Assembly (NCBI GenBank): GCA_963664665.2
Contig: CAXXMH010000008.1
Span: 682,001-746,000 of the forward strand
Direction of reading: 5' to 3'
DNA length: 64,000 nt
Source of the DNA: Bin55 sp963664665
GTDB taxonomy: Bacteria; Pseudomonadota; Gammaproteobacteria; Pseudomonadales; Azotimanducaceae
Under the pieces are notes generated by a model. It worked only from the letters and a program-made list of their open reading frames with translations. It ran no database searches and was not told the DNA's origin. Positions 1-7,972 of the stretch are shown here, piece by piece. A program made the translations under genes and the position numbers. Numbering within the stretch: the first letter of the stretch is position 1; each line of letters begins with the position of its first letter.

Positions 1-616
1 GCCGCGCAATTTCGTTGAATGCGATGTTTTGCGCAGAGAGGTTCGGCGCACACGCGATTAGAAGCGCATTACGTACACGATCTGGGTAATCGATCGCCCA
101 CTGCATCGCTTGCATACCTCCGAGGCTACCGCCGATCACGGCGGCGAACGATTCAATACCGAGATAGTCAGCAAATCGCGCTTGGCTGTTTACCCAATCG
201 CCAACAGTAACCTGCGGGAAATCCGAGCCATACGGCTCGTTGATCTCGGGGTTGTTTGAAGTGGGTCCCGTACTGCCGTGACAACCGCCGATATTGTTTA
301 ACGCAACGACGTAAAAATCATTCGTGTCGATAGGTCGCCCGGGTCCTATGCAGTTATCCCACCACCCAAGTGTGCGGCGGTCATCTGGATCGTGATACCC
401 AGCCGCATGGTGATGCCCTGACAGCGCATGGCAAATCAGCACCGCATTGGTTCTATCCGCGTTAAGTTCACCGTACGTTTCGTACATGAGTCGAAGCGAC
501 GGCAAAGTTGTGCCATCCTCCATGTTGAATGGCTCGTCAAATTCGGCGCATTGTGGCGTGACGACGCCGACTGAACCCGGCGGTTGCGGTTCCTGCGTTG
601 ATGAGGCTTCACTCAT
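1..616 (-). CDS. metX: Homoserine O-acyltransferase (MetX family), partial
   Basis: Transfers an acyl group (acetyl or succinyl; I cannot tell which) to homoserine, the first committed step of methionine synthesis in the cytoplasm. The reading frame is open from the ATG at 616 to the window edge, giving 205 residues of an alpha/beta-hydrolase protein. Family motifs seen are LICHALSG followed by HH, WWDNCIGPG, NNIGGCHGSTGP, the nucleophile elbow GGSLGGMQ (Ser about 163) and AIDYPDRV. The C-terminal half, with the remaining catalytic Asp and His, lies outside the window. It starts 66 bases after yggT and looks like the distal part of the gshB-to-metX run. MetX beside yggT and proC is a familiar gammaproteobacterial arrangement. 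Confidence 0.93.
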   Translation of the reverse strand, partial: MSEASSTQEPQPPGSVGVVTPQCAEFDEPFNMEDGTTLPSLRLMYETYGELNADRTNAVLICHALSGHHHAAGYHDPDDRRTLGWWDNCIGPGRPIDTNDFYVVALNNIGGCHGSTGPTSNNPEINEPYGSDFPQVTVGDWVNSQARFADYLGIESFAAVIGGSLGGMQAMQWAIDYPDRVRNALLIACAPNLSAQNIAFNEIAR

Positions 617-682
617 GCGGAATAGTTTAAGACGGCTTCGTCAGCTCAGCTTGACTAATTCAGGCTGGTTTTTATAGGGCTA

Positions 683-1261
683 TTAATAGAACAGGCTGTT
701 TAACCACGGAATGATGCGGCTGTTGATGGCGAATAATCCAATGAGGACGATCGCCGGCGAGAAATCGAGTGCCCCCAGATTTGGCATGATTCGCTGTACC
801 GGTCGGAGTAGGATCGCAGGTACTTCTCGCGCCAACTGTGCATAAGGCGACACGCTTTGCGGGGCGACCCAGCTTAGGATCACGCCGGCAATGAGCGTCA
901 CAATAAAGATCCAGACGGTGTACTGAAGTAGTCGCACAAGGCTGAAGCCAAGACTCGCAAGTACAAATCCAATCGTGGAGCTAGATTGAGTTGCGTCGGC
1001 TTGGAAGAACCCGGGAAGGCTCTGCATGGTGACGCGTCCGGTCATGGCGATCCATGCGACCAATAGTGACGCGGTATCTACGGTGCGCCCACTTGGCACG
1101 ACGGAACGTACAGGAATCAGGAACTTGTCGGTCAGACGCCGCGTTGACGCAACCACCATGTTCATGGGGTTGACACGCGCCGCTTGGAATAGGAATCGCA
1201 AGAGACAGGCGATTGCCACCACCCCAAGTGCGACTTCAATTAGAAAAAAAATGAGTTCCAT
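683..1261 (-). CDS. yggT: YggT family integral membrane protein
   Basis: A 192-residue protein of the YggT family, an inner-membrane protein of unsettled role sometimes linked to osmotic stress and to cell-division genes. The sequence has hydrophobic segments at roughly 2-23, 64-110 (broken), 112-135 and 165-185. It contains two copies of the family signature: a first with DKFLIPVRSVVP near 45-56 and a second with LLRPVQRIMPNLGALD near 151-166. Two repeats and about 190 residues are normal for the gammaproteobacterial form. It follows proC after 137 bases, a larger gap than elsewhere in this operon, so a separate promoter is possible. Function is inferred from family only. Confidence 0.9.
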   Translation of the reverse strand: MELIFFLIEVALGVVAIACLLRFLFQAARVNPMNMVVASTRRLTDKFLIPVRSVVPSGRTVDTASLLVAWIAMTGRVTMQSLPGFFQADATQSSSTIGFVLASLGFSLVRLLQYTVWIFIVTLIAGVILSWVAPQSVSPYAQLAREVPAILLRPVQRIMPNLGALDFSPAIVLIGLFAINSRIIPWLNSLFY

Positions 1262-1398
1262 TAGTTAGCAGTGAAATCTACGGTGGTAATCGTCAATCGT
1301 CGAACATAGTAGCAAGCACGCTTGCCAGTGGCGTCGCACACCCTCGCTATTGTGCATTGTATGGTGAGTTTCAGTGTAATCGCCAGAAGATGCTAAGG

Positions 1399-2193
1399 CT
1401 AGGTTGCAAGCTCTTTTGCACGCTGGTACGCCGCATCCACTGCAGCTACGAACTCTTGGTCAATACGTTGTCGCATCAAGTGATTCAAGGCGGCTTCGGT
1501 CGTTCCTCCAGGTGAAGTCACGTTCTTGCGCAGCTGGCTTGGGTCACTACCATCTTGAGAAGCCATTGCGCTGGCGCCAACGGCAGTTTGTATGACTAAT
1601 TGCAGCGCGGCTTCACGACCCAATCCCATCGACTCGCCCGCGGCAACCAGCGATTCAATCAGATAAAAGAAATAAGCGGGACCACTGCCCGAGAGGGCGG
1701 TCACTTTATCGAGCTCGTCATCCGAGTCGAACCACACCACCATTCCACAGACACCAAGGATTGATTCGGCGAGCGTCCGTTGGTCTGTCGAGACGTTAGC
1801 GTTGGCGAGCATCCCTGTTATTCCCTCACCCAGCAATGCAGGCGTATTAGGCATGCAGCGCACGATTGGTACAGCGTCACCGAGCAGGGAGTTCAGTTTC
1901 GCGAGCGGCGTTCCCGCAGCGATTGATACCACGAGCTGATCGGTGATGACGGGTTGCAGTTCCGCAGTAACTTCCTCAACCAATTGAGGTTTGACGGCCA
2001 ATACGACGACACTTGCGTCGTGGACCACCTCCGAATTCGACGCCGTGGTAGGGATCCCCTCAGCTTCGAACCGCTCACGTTGAGGCTTGACGGGGTCTGC
2101 GACTTCAATCTGAAGATCGGGTAGGGCTTTGTTTACGCCTGCGGCGAGGGCGTAACCCATGTTTCCGCCACCAATAAACGCGATCTTGGTCAT
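1399..2193 (-). CDS. proC: Pyrroline-5-carboxylate reductase
   Basis: Reduces 1-pyrroline-5-carboxylate to proline with NAD(P)H, the last step of proline synthesis. The 264-residue length is normal. The N-terminal Rossmann motif IGGGNMG is at residues 7-13. Further family blocks are VRCMPNTPALLGEG near 111-124, the active-site segment SGSGPAYFF near 168-176, and VTSPGGTTEAAL near 225-236, which is the family signature. The ATG overlaps the yggS stop in an ATGA (2190-2193), so the two are probably translationally coupled. Identification is secure. Confidence 0.96.
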   Translation of the reverse strand: MTKIAFIGGGNMGYALAAGVNKALPDLQIEVADPVKPQRERFEAEGIPTTASNSEVVHDASVVVLAVKPQLVEEVTAELQPVITDQLVVSIAAGTPLAKLNSLLGDAVPIVRCMPNTPALLGEGITGMLANANVSTDQRTLAESILGVCGMVVWFDSDDELDKVTALSGSGPAYFFYLIESLVAAGESMGLGREAALQLVIQTAVGASAMASQDGSDPSQLRKNVTSPGGTTEAALNHLMRQRIDQEFVAAVDAAYQRAKELAT

Positions 2194-2921
2194 TTCGGTG
2201 GCCGAGGTCCGAACAGTACGGTACCGAGTCGCACTAAATTAGCGCCGCAACGAATCGCCGTAAGAAAGTCATCAGACATACCCATTGAAATCGTGTCCCA
2301 GTATTGAGGGTTAGGTGGGGACGTATTGTCAAACATTGCCTTGACGCGTTCGAATGATGCGATCCGTTGAGTTAGCTCCGGATGTGGCGCAGGGATTGCC
2401 ATGACCCCGCGGAGCCGCAGAGCAGGCGATTCGCCAGCCGTGGCGACGAGTTCGTCGTACGCCTCGTCGTTTACACCCGCCTTCTGCGGTTCGTTGTCCA
2501 CATTGACTTGAATACAGCAATTCAGTGGCTCATCTGGGTGGGAGACCAGACGTGCGTCATTCAAGCGTTTGGCTAGACGCGTACTGTCAAGCGTTTGAAC
2601 CCACGCAAAGCGTTCCGCCACCTGTTTCGCCTTGTTAGACTGAATATGGCCGATGAAGTGCCACTCCATGTCATATTGCTTGAGCTCGTCGAGTTTCGAA
2701 ATCGCTTCCTGCAAATAGTTTTCGCCGCACGCCTTTATTCCCGCTTCGGCGAATGCTTGAATCGTTGCAAGCGGTTGTGCCTTGGATGCCCCTACGACGC
2801 GAACAGCATCTGCGGAAACCCCGATTTCTTCAGTGACCTCATCAATCTGGTCTTGAATTCGCGCGAGTTTCGTACGGGCATCAGTGACAGAGATCGGTTG
2901 CTGCTCGGTAACGGCGCTCAT
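2190..2921 (-). CDS. yggS: PLP homeostasis protein (YggS/PLPBP family)
   Basis: A single-domain alanine-racemase-fold protein that binds pyridoxal phosphate and buffers the cellular PLP pool. Motifs seen: VGASKAQP, whose lysine carries PLP, followed by GENYLQEA, WHFIGHIQSNKAK, SMGMSDDF and the end block GANLVRLGTVLFGPR. I place the start at 2921 (MSAVTEQQ), because this ATG overlaps the ruvX stop as ATGA; an ATG eight codons upstream (2945) lies inside ruvX and is less likely. From 2921 the protein has 243 residues, close to the usual 230-240. It sits between ruvX and proC; yggS beside proC is a very conserved pair. Confidence 0.95.
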   Translation of the reverse strand: MSAVTEQQPISVTDARTKLARIQDQIDEVTEEIGVSADAVRVVGASKAQPLATIQAFAEAGIKACGENYLQEAISKLDELKQYDMEWHFIGHIQSNKAKQVAERFAWVQTLDSTRLAKRLNDARLVSHPDEPLNCCIQVNVDNEPQKAGVNDEAYDELVATAGESPALRLRGVMAIPAPHPELTQRIASFERVKAMFDNTSPPNPQYWDTISMGMSDDFLTAIRCGANLVRLGTVLFGPRPPK

Positions 2922-3394
2922 TCCACCGTCTGCTCTGAAAGCCATGCTTCCGCGATAACCAATGCCGCGAGGCTGTGATCCGGCTTGGGATTTTCGCTAC
3001 GGTCTATGGCTTCGCGTGTGGTCAACCGCTCATCGACAAAAGAAACGGGCAGGCTGTAGCGCTTGGAGAGGTGGCTGCCAAATCGCTTTGCATGCTTCGT
3101 CTCAGTTGAAACGGTGCCGTCCATATTCAACGGCAAACCAATGACGAGCACCTCCGGAGCATGGTCGCGCACTAATTCATCCACTTCGTCGTGATCGATC
3201 TGTCCCCGCTTGGCGTCAAGCGTCGTGAGCGGAATCGTCACTTGAGCGGGAGGCGTCACCAGTGCTACGCCGACGTGTCTCATCCCCCAGTCAAAAACCA
3301 GTGCGGACTTCGAAGGTGTCGATGATTTAGAGCAAGAACTGGGAGGCAAATCACGCGTATCCAGAAGAGTCTCCGGACAACAACCCAAGGTCAA
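2918..3394 (-). CDS. ruvX: YqgF/RuvX family Holliday junction resolvase-like nuclease
   Basis: An RNase H-fold protein of the YqgF/RuvX family, implicated in 16S rRNA 5'-end maturation and Holliday-junction processing. Seen: the first acidic motif ALVFDWGMRHVGVA, VIGLPLNMDGTVS, FVDERLTTREA with the catalytic Glu, and DHSLAALVIAEAWL with the last Asp. The start is uncertain. The ATG at 3394 gives 158 residues and a 44-base overlap with algH. A TTG just after the algH stop (codons reading LPPSSCSKSS) would give a protein nearer the usual length of about 140. No convincing ribosome-binding site separates the two choices. Confidence 0.9.
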   Translation of the reverse strand: MTLGCCPETLLDTRDLPPSSCSKSSTPSKSALVFDWGMRHVGVALVTPPAQVTIPLTTLDAKRGQIDHDEVDELVRDHAPEVLVIGLPLNMDGTVSTETKHAKRFGSHLSKRYSLPVSFVDERLTTREAIDRSENPKPDHSLAALVIAEAWLSEQTVE

Positions 3395-3920
3395 TGCCGA
3401 TCGACCGTGCGGCTTCCTCTGCGCGCAATCCCACAGGCACTTCGAACAAGAGTTCGTGAGAACCGGGGCACGTCAACCATACGTTGTCATTGATTTCGGT
3501 GTCGAGTTGGCCTTGATGCCAACCTGCGTAACCAAGCATCACCAAGTATTTCTCGGGACCATCATCGCCGGAGATCCGTTGAAGCAGTGAATGAAACTCG
3601 GTATCTTCGACCGGCAACGTTAGCGCCAATCCATGGCCGAGTTCGAGTGACCCTTCGACCGTGACGTCGTTGGTATGCAGTACGCTGGGGGCATTCATCT
3701 CTACGGGTCCGCCTTCGTACACCTGAGGCGCGGATTTCATCGATCGTTTGATTTCGACCAGCTCAAGCAATTTGTTCAAATCAATCTTGGTGGGACGATT
3801 GACGATTAGACCTGATGCGCCCATCTCCGTGTGGGTGCAGATATACGTTAGCGAACCATCGAAGTAGGAGCCATCTTGGTCCGGTAACGGTATGAGAAAG
3901 TGGTTTGCGAGACTCTTCAT
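3351..3920 (-). CDS. algH: YqgE/AlgH family protein
   Basis: A 189-residue member of the YqgE/AlgH (UPF0301) family, a small cytoplasmic protein whose biochemical role is not settled; AlgH was first described in alginate regulation in Pseudomonas. Blocks typical of the family are HFLIPLPDQ at the N-terminus, GASGLIVNRPT, VYEGGPVEMN, the LGYAGWHQGQLDTEI block, and a C-terminal NVWLTCPG with LLFEVP. The order gshB-tonB-algH-ruvX matches the Pseudomonas arrangement. It starts 30 bases after the tonB-like gene and overlaps or abuts ruvX. Confidence 0.93.
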   Translation of the reverse strand: MKSLANHFLIPLPDQDGSYFDGSLTYICTHTEMGASGLIVNRPTKIDLNKLLELVEIKRSMKSAPQVYEGGPVEMNAPSVLHTNDVTVEGSLELGHGLALTLPVEDTEFHSLLQRISGDDGPEKYLVMLGYAGWHQGQLDTEINDNVWLTCPGSHELLFEVPVGLRAEEAARSIGIDLGLLSGDSSGYA

Positions 3921-3950
3921 CAGAAAAAACTATATACTCAAATCGACCTA

Positions 3951-4652
3951 CTAGCGACGAAATTCCCACGTCGACTCGAATCTGAATTGATCGTTCGTGC
4001 GGGGGAGATTTGGCGGTAGAGGCTCAAACGGGGACGCCTGACGGACTATCTCAAGTGCGGCGAAATCGAGTTCATCGTGACCTGACGATTGAGCTATACC
4101 AACGGATGCAAGCGAGCCGTCGGTGTTGATGGCGACCCTTAGCGTCAGCTGGCCTGTTAGATTCATTTGGGATGCGGTTGCTGGGTAGTTGAGCTGTCCG
4201 ATGCGTTGAACGCGTTGATGCCATTGGCGACGATACATCTCAGCAATACTCAGTTCACCGTTTAGAGACGGCGGTCGTAAGTCAGTTGTTGAACTAATAA
4301 ACGCTTCAAGTGAAGCCGCGTCGAGTTGTACGCGCCTAGGTACTTCAGGCGTGACGGCCGCTGTAGGCAGCGTTCGAGGAAGTTCTGCCGCTGTGGTTTC
4401 TATGGGCGGGCGGTCTACCTGCGTTTCGACCAACCGTTCTTCACTGAGTTGTTCCTCTTCTACCTCCGAACTCTCGGGTTGCGGTGCGGGCGCGGCCACC
4501 GCGCTCAATCGAACGTTGATCGCACTAATGACCTTCGGCGCGGGAGACTGCTGAGTCAGCAACAGAATCGCAAGGAGTACGGCATGCAGCGCGACGGAGA
4601 TGGCGAGAGCAACGCCAAGCGGTCCATCGACGCGAGGCAGATAAACGTTCAC
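3951..4652 (-). CDS. TonB family energy transducer
   Basis: A 233-residue TonB-like protein that would couple the proton gradient of the ExbB/ExbD complex to outer-membrane receptors. An N-terminal membrane anchor is at about 13-33 (VALAISVALHAVLLAILLL). A Pro/Glu/Ala-rich periplasmic linker runs from 37 to 135. The C-terminal TonB domain starts near 140, with YRRQWHQRV, the LNYPATA region, GQLTLRVAINTDGSL, SSGHDELDFAAL and RQASPFEPLP. The start is a GTG whose GTGA overlaps the gshB stop (4649-4652), so it is coupled to gshB. It is a homologue of the second TonB found at this position in Pseudomonas; whether it serves the receptor at 37796 is unknown. Confidence 0.88.
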   Translation of the reverse strand: MNVYLPRVDGPLGVALAISVALHAVLLAILLLTQQSPAPKVISAINVRLSAVAAPAPQPESSEVEEEQLSEERLVETQVDRPPIETTAAELPRTLPTAAVTPEVPRRVQLDAASLEAFISSTTDLRPPSLNGELSIAEMYRRQWHQRVQRIGQLNYPATASQMNLTGQLTLRVAINTDGSLASVGIAQSSGHDELDFAALEIVRQASPFEPLPPNLPRTNDQFRFESTWEFRR

Positions 4653-5614
4653 GCTAACTTAGCTTCGAGACAGTCCAGTAAATCGGTAGCGATGTCCAGA
4701 CCGCACGCTCGGTCCAGTTCGCGGATGCAGGTCGGGCATGTGACGTTGACTTCGGTCAGCCAATCTCCGATAACGTCGATACCCGTAAAGACCAATCCAC
4801 GACGAATCAGTTCGGGGGCAACTGCCTCAGCGATCTCCCGGTCGCGATCGGTTAAAGGCTGTGCGACGCCGGAACCGCCAGCCGCGAGATTGCCGCGCGT
4901 TTCACCAGCCTTAGGGATTCGAGCTAGACTGAAGGGCACCGCTTCACCGTCGATGAGCAGAATCCGCTTGTCCCCGTCGCGAATCTCTGGGATGAACTGT
5001 TGCCCGACGATCGCGGTGGTTTCGTTCTGTGTAAGAGTCTCAAGAATCACGTTTAGGTTCGGATCGCCGCGCTTCACCCGAAAGATGCCTTTGCCGCCCA
5101 TCCCGTCGAGGGGCTTGAAGACTACGTCCTCGTACTCGGTGTGAAAGGCTGTCAGTTCACTGATACGGCTAGCGACGATTTGCGGCGGCAACAGGTCAGG
5201 AAAGACCGTTGTGAAGAACTTTTCATTGCAATCGCGAAGACTTGAAGGCTTGTTCACTACCAGAACGCCCGCCTGTTCCGCCTGCTCGAGTAAATAGGTC
5301 GTGTTGATGTAGTTCATGTCGAACGGCGGGTCCTTGCGCATGAACACCATGTCAAACGCCGAGGCGGATTGTCGGATAGTCTCACCAACTTGGAATGGCG
5401 GATCTGCGCTAGCCGCAAGGTTGTCGGGGGAGTCTGCCAACGCAGTTGGTCGCGCAGATATGAAGGTCTCGCCTACTTGCCACGAAAGTTCGCTGGTTTG
5501 AAGCGTGAACACCTCCCACCCGCGGCGTTGTGCAGCCCACATCATGGCGAGCGTGGAATCTTTCTTGATACCCAGAGAATCAAGCGGGTCGATCACAAAT
5601 GCGATGCGTGTCAC
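4649..5614 (-). CDS. gshB: Glutathione synthetase
   Basis: An ATP-grasp ligase joining gamma-glutamylcysteine and glycine to make glutathione in the cytoplasm. The 321-residue length is standard. Seen: the N-terminal FVIDPLDSL block, FMRKDPPFDMNYI, NKPSSLRDCNEKFF, the nucleotide-binding loop LDGMGGKGIFRV, RILLIDGEAVPFSLARIP, and the metal/substrate region GIDVIGDWLTEVNVTCPTCI. It is the first gene of the operon that reads leftwards to metX. The intergenic gap to the DyP peroxidase stop upstream is only about 38 bases, so read-through from that side is possible. Confidence 0.96.
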   Translation of the reverse strand: MTRIAFVIDPLDSLGIKKDSTLAMMWAAQRRGWEVFTLQTSELSWQVGETFISARPTALADSPDNLAASADPPFQVGETIRQSASAFDMVFMRKDPPFDMNYINTTYLLEQAEQAGVLVVNKPSSLRDCNEKFFTTVFPDLLPPQIVASRISELTAFHTEYEDVVFKPLDGMGGKGIFRVKRGDPNLNVILETLTQNETTAIVGQQFIPEIRDGDKRILLIDGEAVPFSLARIPKAGETRGNLAAGGSGVAQPLTDRDREIAEAVAPELIRRGLVFTGIDVIGDWLTEVNVTCPTCIRELDRACGLDIATDLLDCLEAKLA

Positions 5615-5652
5615 GTGGTCGGTCCTACTAGTAGGCTGCCAATGATGCGAAT

Positions 5653-6534
5653 TTAGGCAAAGATTCGACCGATCGCCTGCATATTCGGGGCGAAGTAGAA
5701 ACTACCGGTCAATGGTTTCGCGAACGAAAGCAAGCGATCACGAAGATCGTCATCGGTTTTACCGAACATTGATTCGAGTAGCCATGTGAACCGTTTCAAT
5801 TCTGCGCTGAACGCAAGAAAAAAGAGACCTGGTTTGGTCATTCCGCCGGTCGGTGTACTTCGGCGATATAGCTCGACTTCAGATCCATCGCGTTCAATCT
5901 CCGTACGGCTTACATGACTGTCCGGCGGCATGTGTTCTGCGTCAAGCTCTACGCTGCTTTTTTTCGTACGTCCGAACACGCGTTCCTGATCTTCAACATC
6001 CTGCGCATGGAATGAGCTTAAGTCGTGCAACCATCTTTGTGTGAGGACAAAGCTGCCCCCAGCGTGCGCGCCAGAAGGAATTAAAGCAACCGAGAGCCTT
6101 GCGTCGTCGACGGGGTTAGCCGTGCCGTCGATAAAACCAGTCAGGTCGCGATTGTCGCGATAAAGAAACCCATGTTCCTCTAGTTTAAGTTCTGCGACTT
6201 CCCGCAGGATCTCTATCCACGCCAATCCACGTGCGAAGACTTCGTCACGCTGGTTACTCTGGATCCAGATGAATACATCGCGCTGGGTTGCGGGCGCAAT
6301 TTTCTCGTCCTTGCCAACGATCGCTTCAAACGATCTCAAGCCAGGCGGAACCAAGCGATGGTCAATGCCGTCAAGCACTTTCCCACTAAACGCGAGCGTC
6401 TCGTGGACGCGAGAGACCGGTGTGGCTAACAGGTCGGCTCCGGGAATTGCACCAGTAACCGTGGGCGTCTCAAACTCCAAGTAGAGATGGTGCGCGTGGC
6501 CCTCCTCAAATATGGCGGCTTGATGTGTCGTCAT
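5653..6534 (-). CDS. Dyp-type peroxidase
   Basis: A 293-residue dye-decolourising peroxidase, a haem enzyme that oxidises bulky phenols, dyes or lignin fragments with hydrogen peroxide. The hallmark GxxDG motif is present as LTGFIDGTANP near residues 152-162, providing the distal Asp. The block GGSFVLTQRWLHDLSSF and the segment LYRRSTPTGG are typical of the short P-type (DypB-like) class. There is no signal peptide and no encapsulin-targeting tail that I recognise. It lies 25 bases downstream of the sulfatase stop and may share its transcript. The physiological substrate cannot be told from sequence. Confidence 0.92.
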   Translation of the reverse strand: MTTHQAAIFEEGHAHHLYLEFETPTVTGAIPGADLLATPVSRVHETLAFSGKVLDGIDHRLVPPGLRSFEAIVGKDEKIAPATQRDVFIWIQSNQRDEVFARGLAWIEILREVAELKLEEHGFLYRDNRDLTGFIDGTANPVDDARLSVALIPSGAHAGGSFVLTQRWLHDLSSFHAQDVEDQERVFGRTKKSSVELDAEHMPPDSHVSRTEIERDGSEVELYRRSTPTGGMTKPGLFFLAFSAELKRFTWLLESMFGKTDDDLRDRLLSFAKPLTGSFYFAPNMQAIGRIFA

Positions 6535-6559
6535 CTCGTGTCAGCGATCGCGTAGCGAC

Positions 6560-7969
6560 TTAAGCTGATGCGGCGTACTTTTCCCAGAACGTTGAGCCGC
6601 GACCAGTGAACCCGGCCTCCCAGTCATCGCGGTAGGCGTGCAGGTGCGTCTGCAGGTCCTGAAAAACATCGCGTAACTCGGGTTGCTTGATGAGGTTGTG
6701 TTGTTCCCAAGGATCGTGTTCGATATCAAAGAGCTGGGTTTGTGGTTCTTTGTCGCGAACACGGTACTCGATCAGCTTGTGCGTGCGAGATTTGACCGCG
6801 CGTTGTGTGCTGATATATGCGAAATACATGTAGTCACGACCAAGATTGGTTTCGTCGTGCATGGAAGAAACAAGGCTCGTACCGTCGACGGACTGCGGAC
6901 ATTCAATGTCCAGTAACTCACACAAGGTGGCGTAGATATCGAACAGGTACACGTACGCGTCCGTTCGATGGTTCTCGGGAATGCCCGGACCGGCAAATAT
7001 CAACGGCACATGCACACTGTGTTCGTAGCAGTTCTGTTTACCCATGAGACCGTGTTGCCCGACCGCCAGTCCGTTGTCGCCGGCGAATACGATGATCGTG
7101 TCGTCGGTCAAGCCTTGTTCATCAAGTGCGTCGAGAATCTTTCCGACTTCATGATCCAAGTGCGTGATCATCGCGTAATACTCGGCGTTATGACGACGCA
7201 GCTCTTCAGGAGTTCGAGGGAATTCTGCTAACAGCTCGTCACGAATGTGAAGGGAGCCGTTATCGAACGGATGGGCGCCAAGGCAATTCGGCGGCAGCAC
7301 CTGATCTTCGAACGGATACATGTCGAGGAATTGCTGAGGCATCGTGCGTGGATCGTGCGGTGCCAACAGAGCGACGTAAGTAAAGAAAGGCTGCTTGCCA
7401 TCTTGTTGTTTGATGTGGTTCACTGCCGCCTCGCACAAGATTTCGCTTGAGTGACATCCCGCATGGATGTGATCACAGTCACGCCAGGCGATGTTGTTGT
7501 TCCCGAACGTCATCGGTTCTGGTATGTAGGCAAGCTGCTTGTCGTACTTACCACTGGGGTCGTAGTGATAAGCAGGCACATTCCAATGGTCTGCCATGCC
7601 ACCGAAGTAAATCTCGTCGCCGTCATCGAACGAACGATTGAAAGCCTCGCGACCGTTGTGCCATTTCCCTGCTCCCCACGTTTGGAAACCTGCATTGCGC
7701 AACGTCTCCCCCAGCATGATGTGGTCGCTGGGAATGCTGCTACCAGAGTCATGCAAGTGAAATAGTGAACGCCCAGTATGCAACATGGCGCGACTTGGCA
7801 TACATATTGCGCCGTGAGTGCCGCATGGAATGTGCGCTTGGGTGAACGTGGTGCCGCGTGCGACCAAACGGTCGATATTTGGCGTGTGGATACGTTCATT
7901 TCCAAGGCTGCGTATGGTGTCAAAGCGCTGATCGTCCGTGAATATCACGAGAACGTTTGGTTTATTCAT
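6560..7969 (-). CDS. Sulfatase (alkaline phosphatase superfamily)
   Basis: A 469-residue type I sulfatase hydrolysing a sulfate ester. Metal ligands DD at 12-13 and the maturation motif C56-M-P-S-R60 (CxPSR, whose Cys is converted to formylglycine by a separate enzyme) are clear. The later metal-binding FAGDNG followed by GQHGLMGKQNCYEHSVHVPL is also canonical. No signal peptide is visible, so the protein is probably cytoplasmic, as choline-sulfatase-like members often are. It starts 3 bases after the stop of the upstream PhyH-like oxygenase, indicating co-transcription. No dedicated formylglycine-generating enzyme is in the window. Confidence 0.93.
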   Translation of the reverse strand: MNKPNVLVIFTDDQRFDTIRSLGNERIHTPNIDRLVARGTTFTQAHIPCGTHGAICMPSRAMLHTGRSLFHLHDSGSSIPSDHIMLGETLRNAGFQTWGAGKWHNGREAFNRSFDDGDEIYFGGMADHWNVPAYHYDPSGKYDKQLAYIPEPMTFGNNNIAWRDCDHIHAGCHSSEILCEAAVNHIKQQDGKQPFFTYVALLAPHDPRTMPQQFLDMYPFEDQVLPPNCLGAHPFDNGSLHIRDELLAEFPRTPEELRRHNAEYYAMITHLDHEVGKILDALDEQGLTDDTIIVFAGDNGLAVGQHGLMGKQNCYEHSVHVPLIFAGPGIPENHRTDAYVYLFDIYATLCELLDIECPQSVDGTSLVSSMHDETNLGRDYMYFAYISTQRAVKSRTHKLIEYRVRDKEPQTQLFDIEHDPWEQHNLIKQPELRDVFQDLQTHLHAYRDDWEAGFTGRGSTFWEKYAASA

Positions 7970-7972
7970 GTG

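Noticed and set aside
1026..1268. 80-codon plus-strand frame opposite yggT
   Set aside because: It lies antisense inside a well-supported gene and shows no protein family traits.
4326..5144. 272-codon plus-strand frame opposite tonB and gshB
   Set aside because: Arg/Ser-rich shadow of two clear genes on the other strand.
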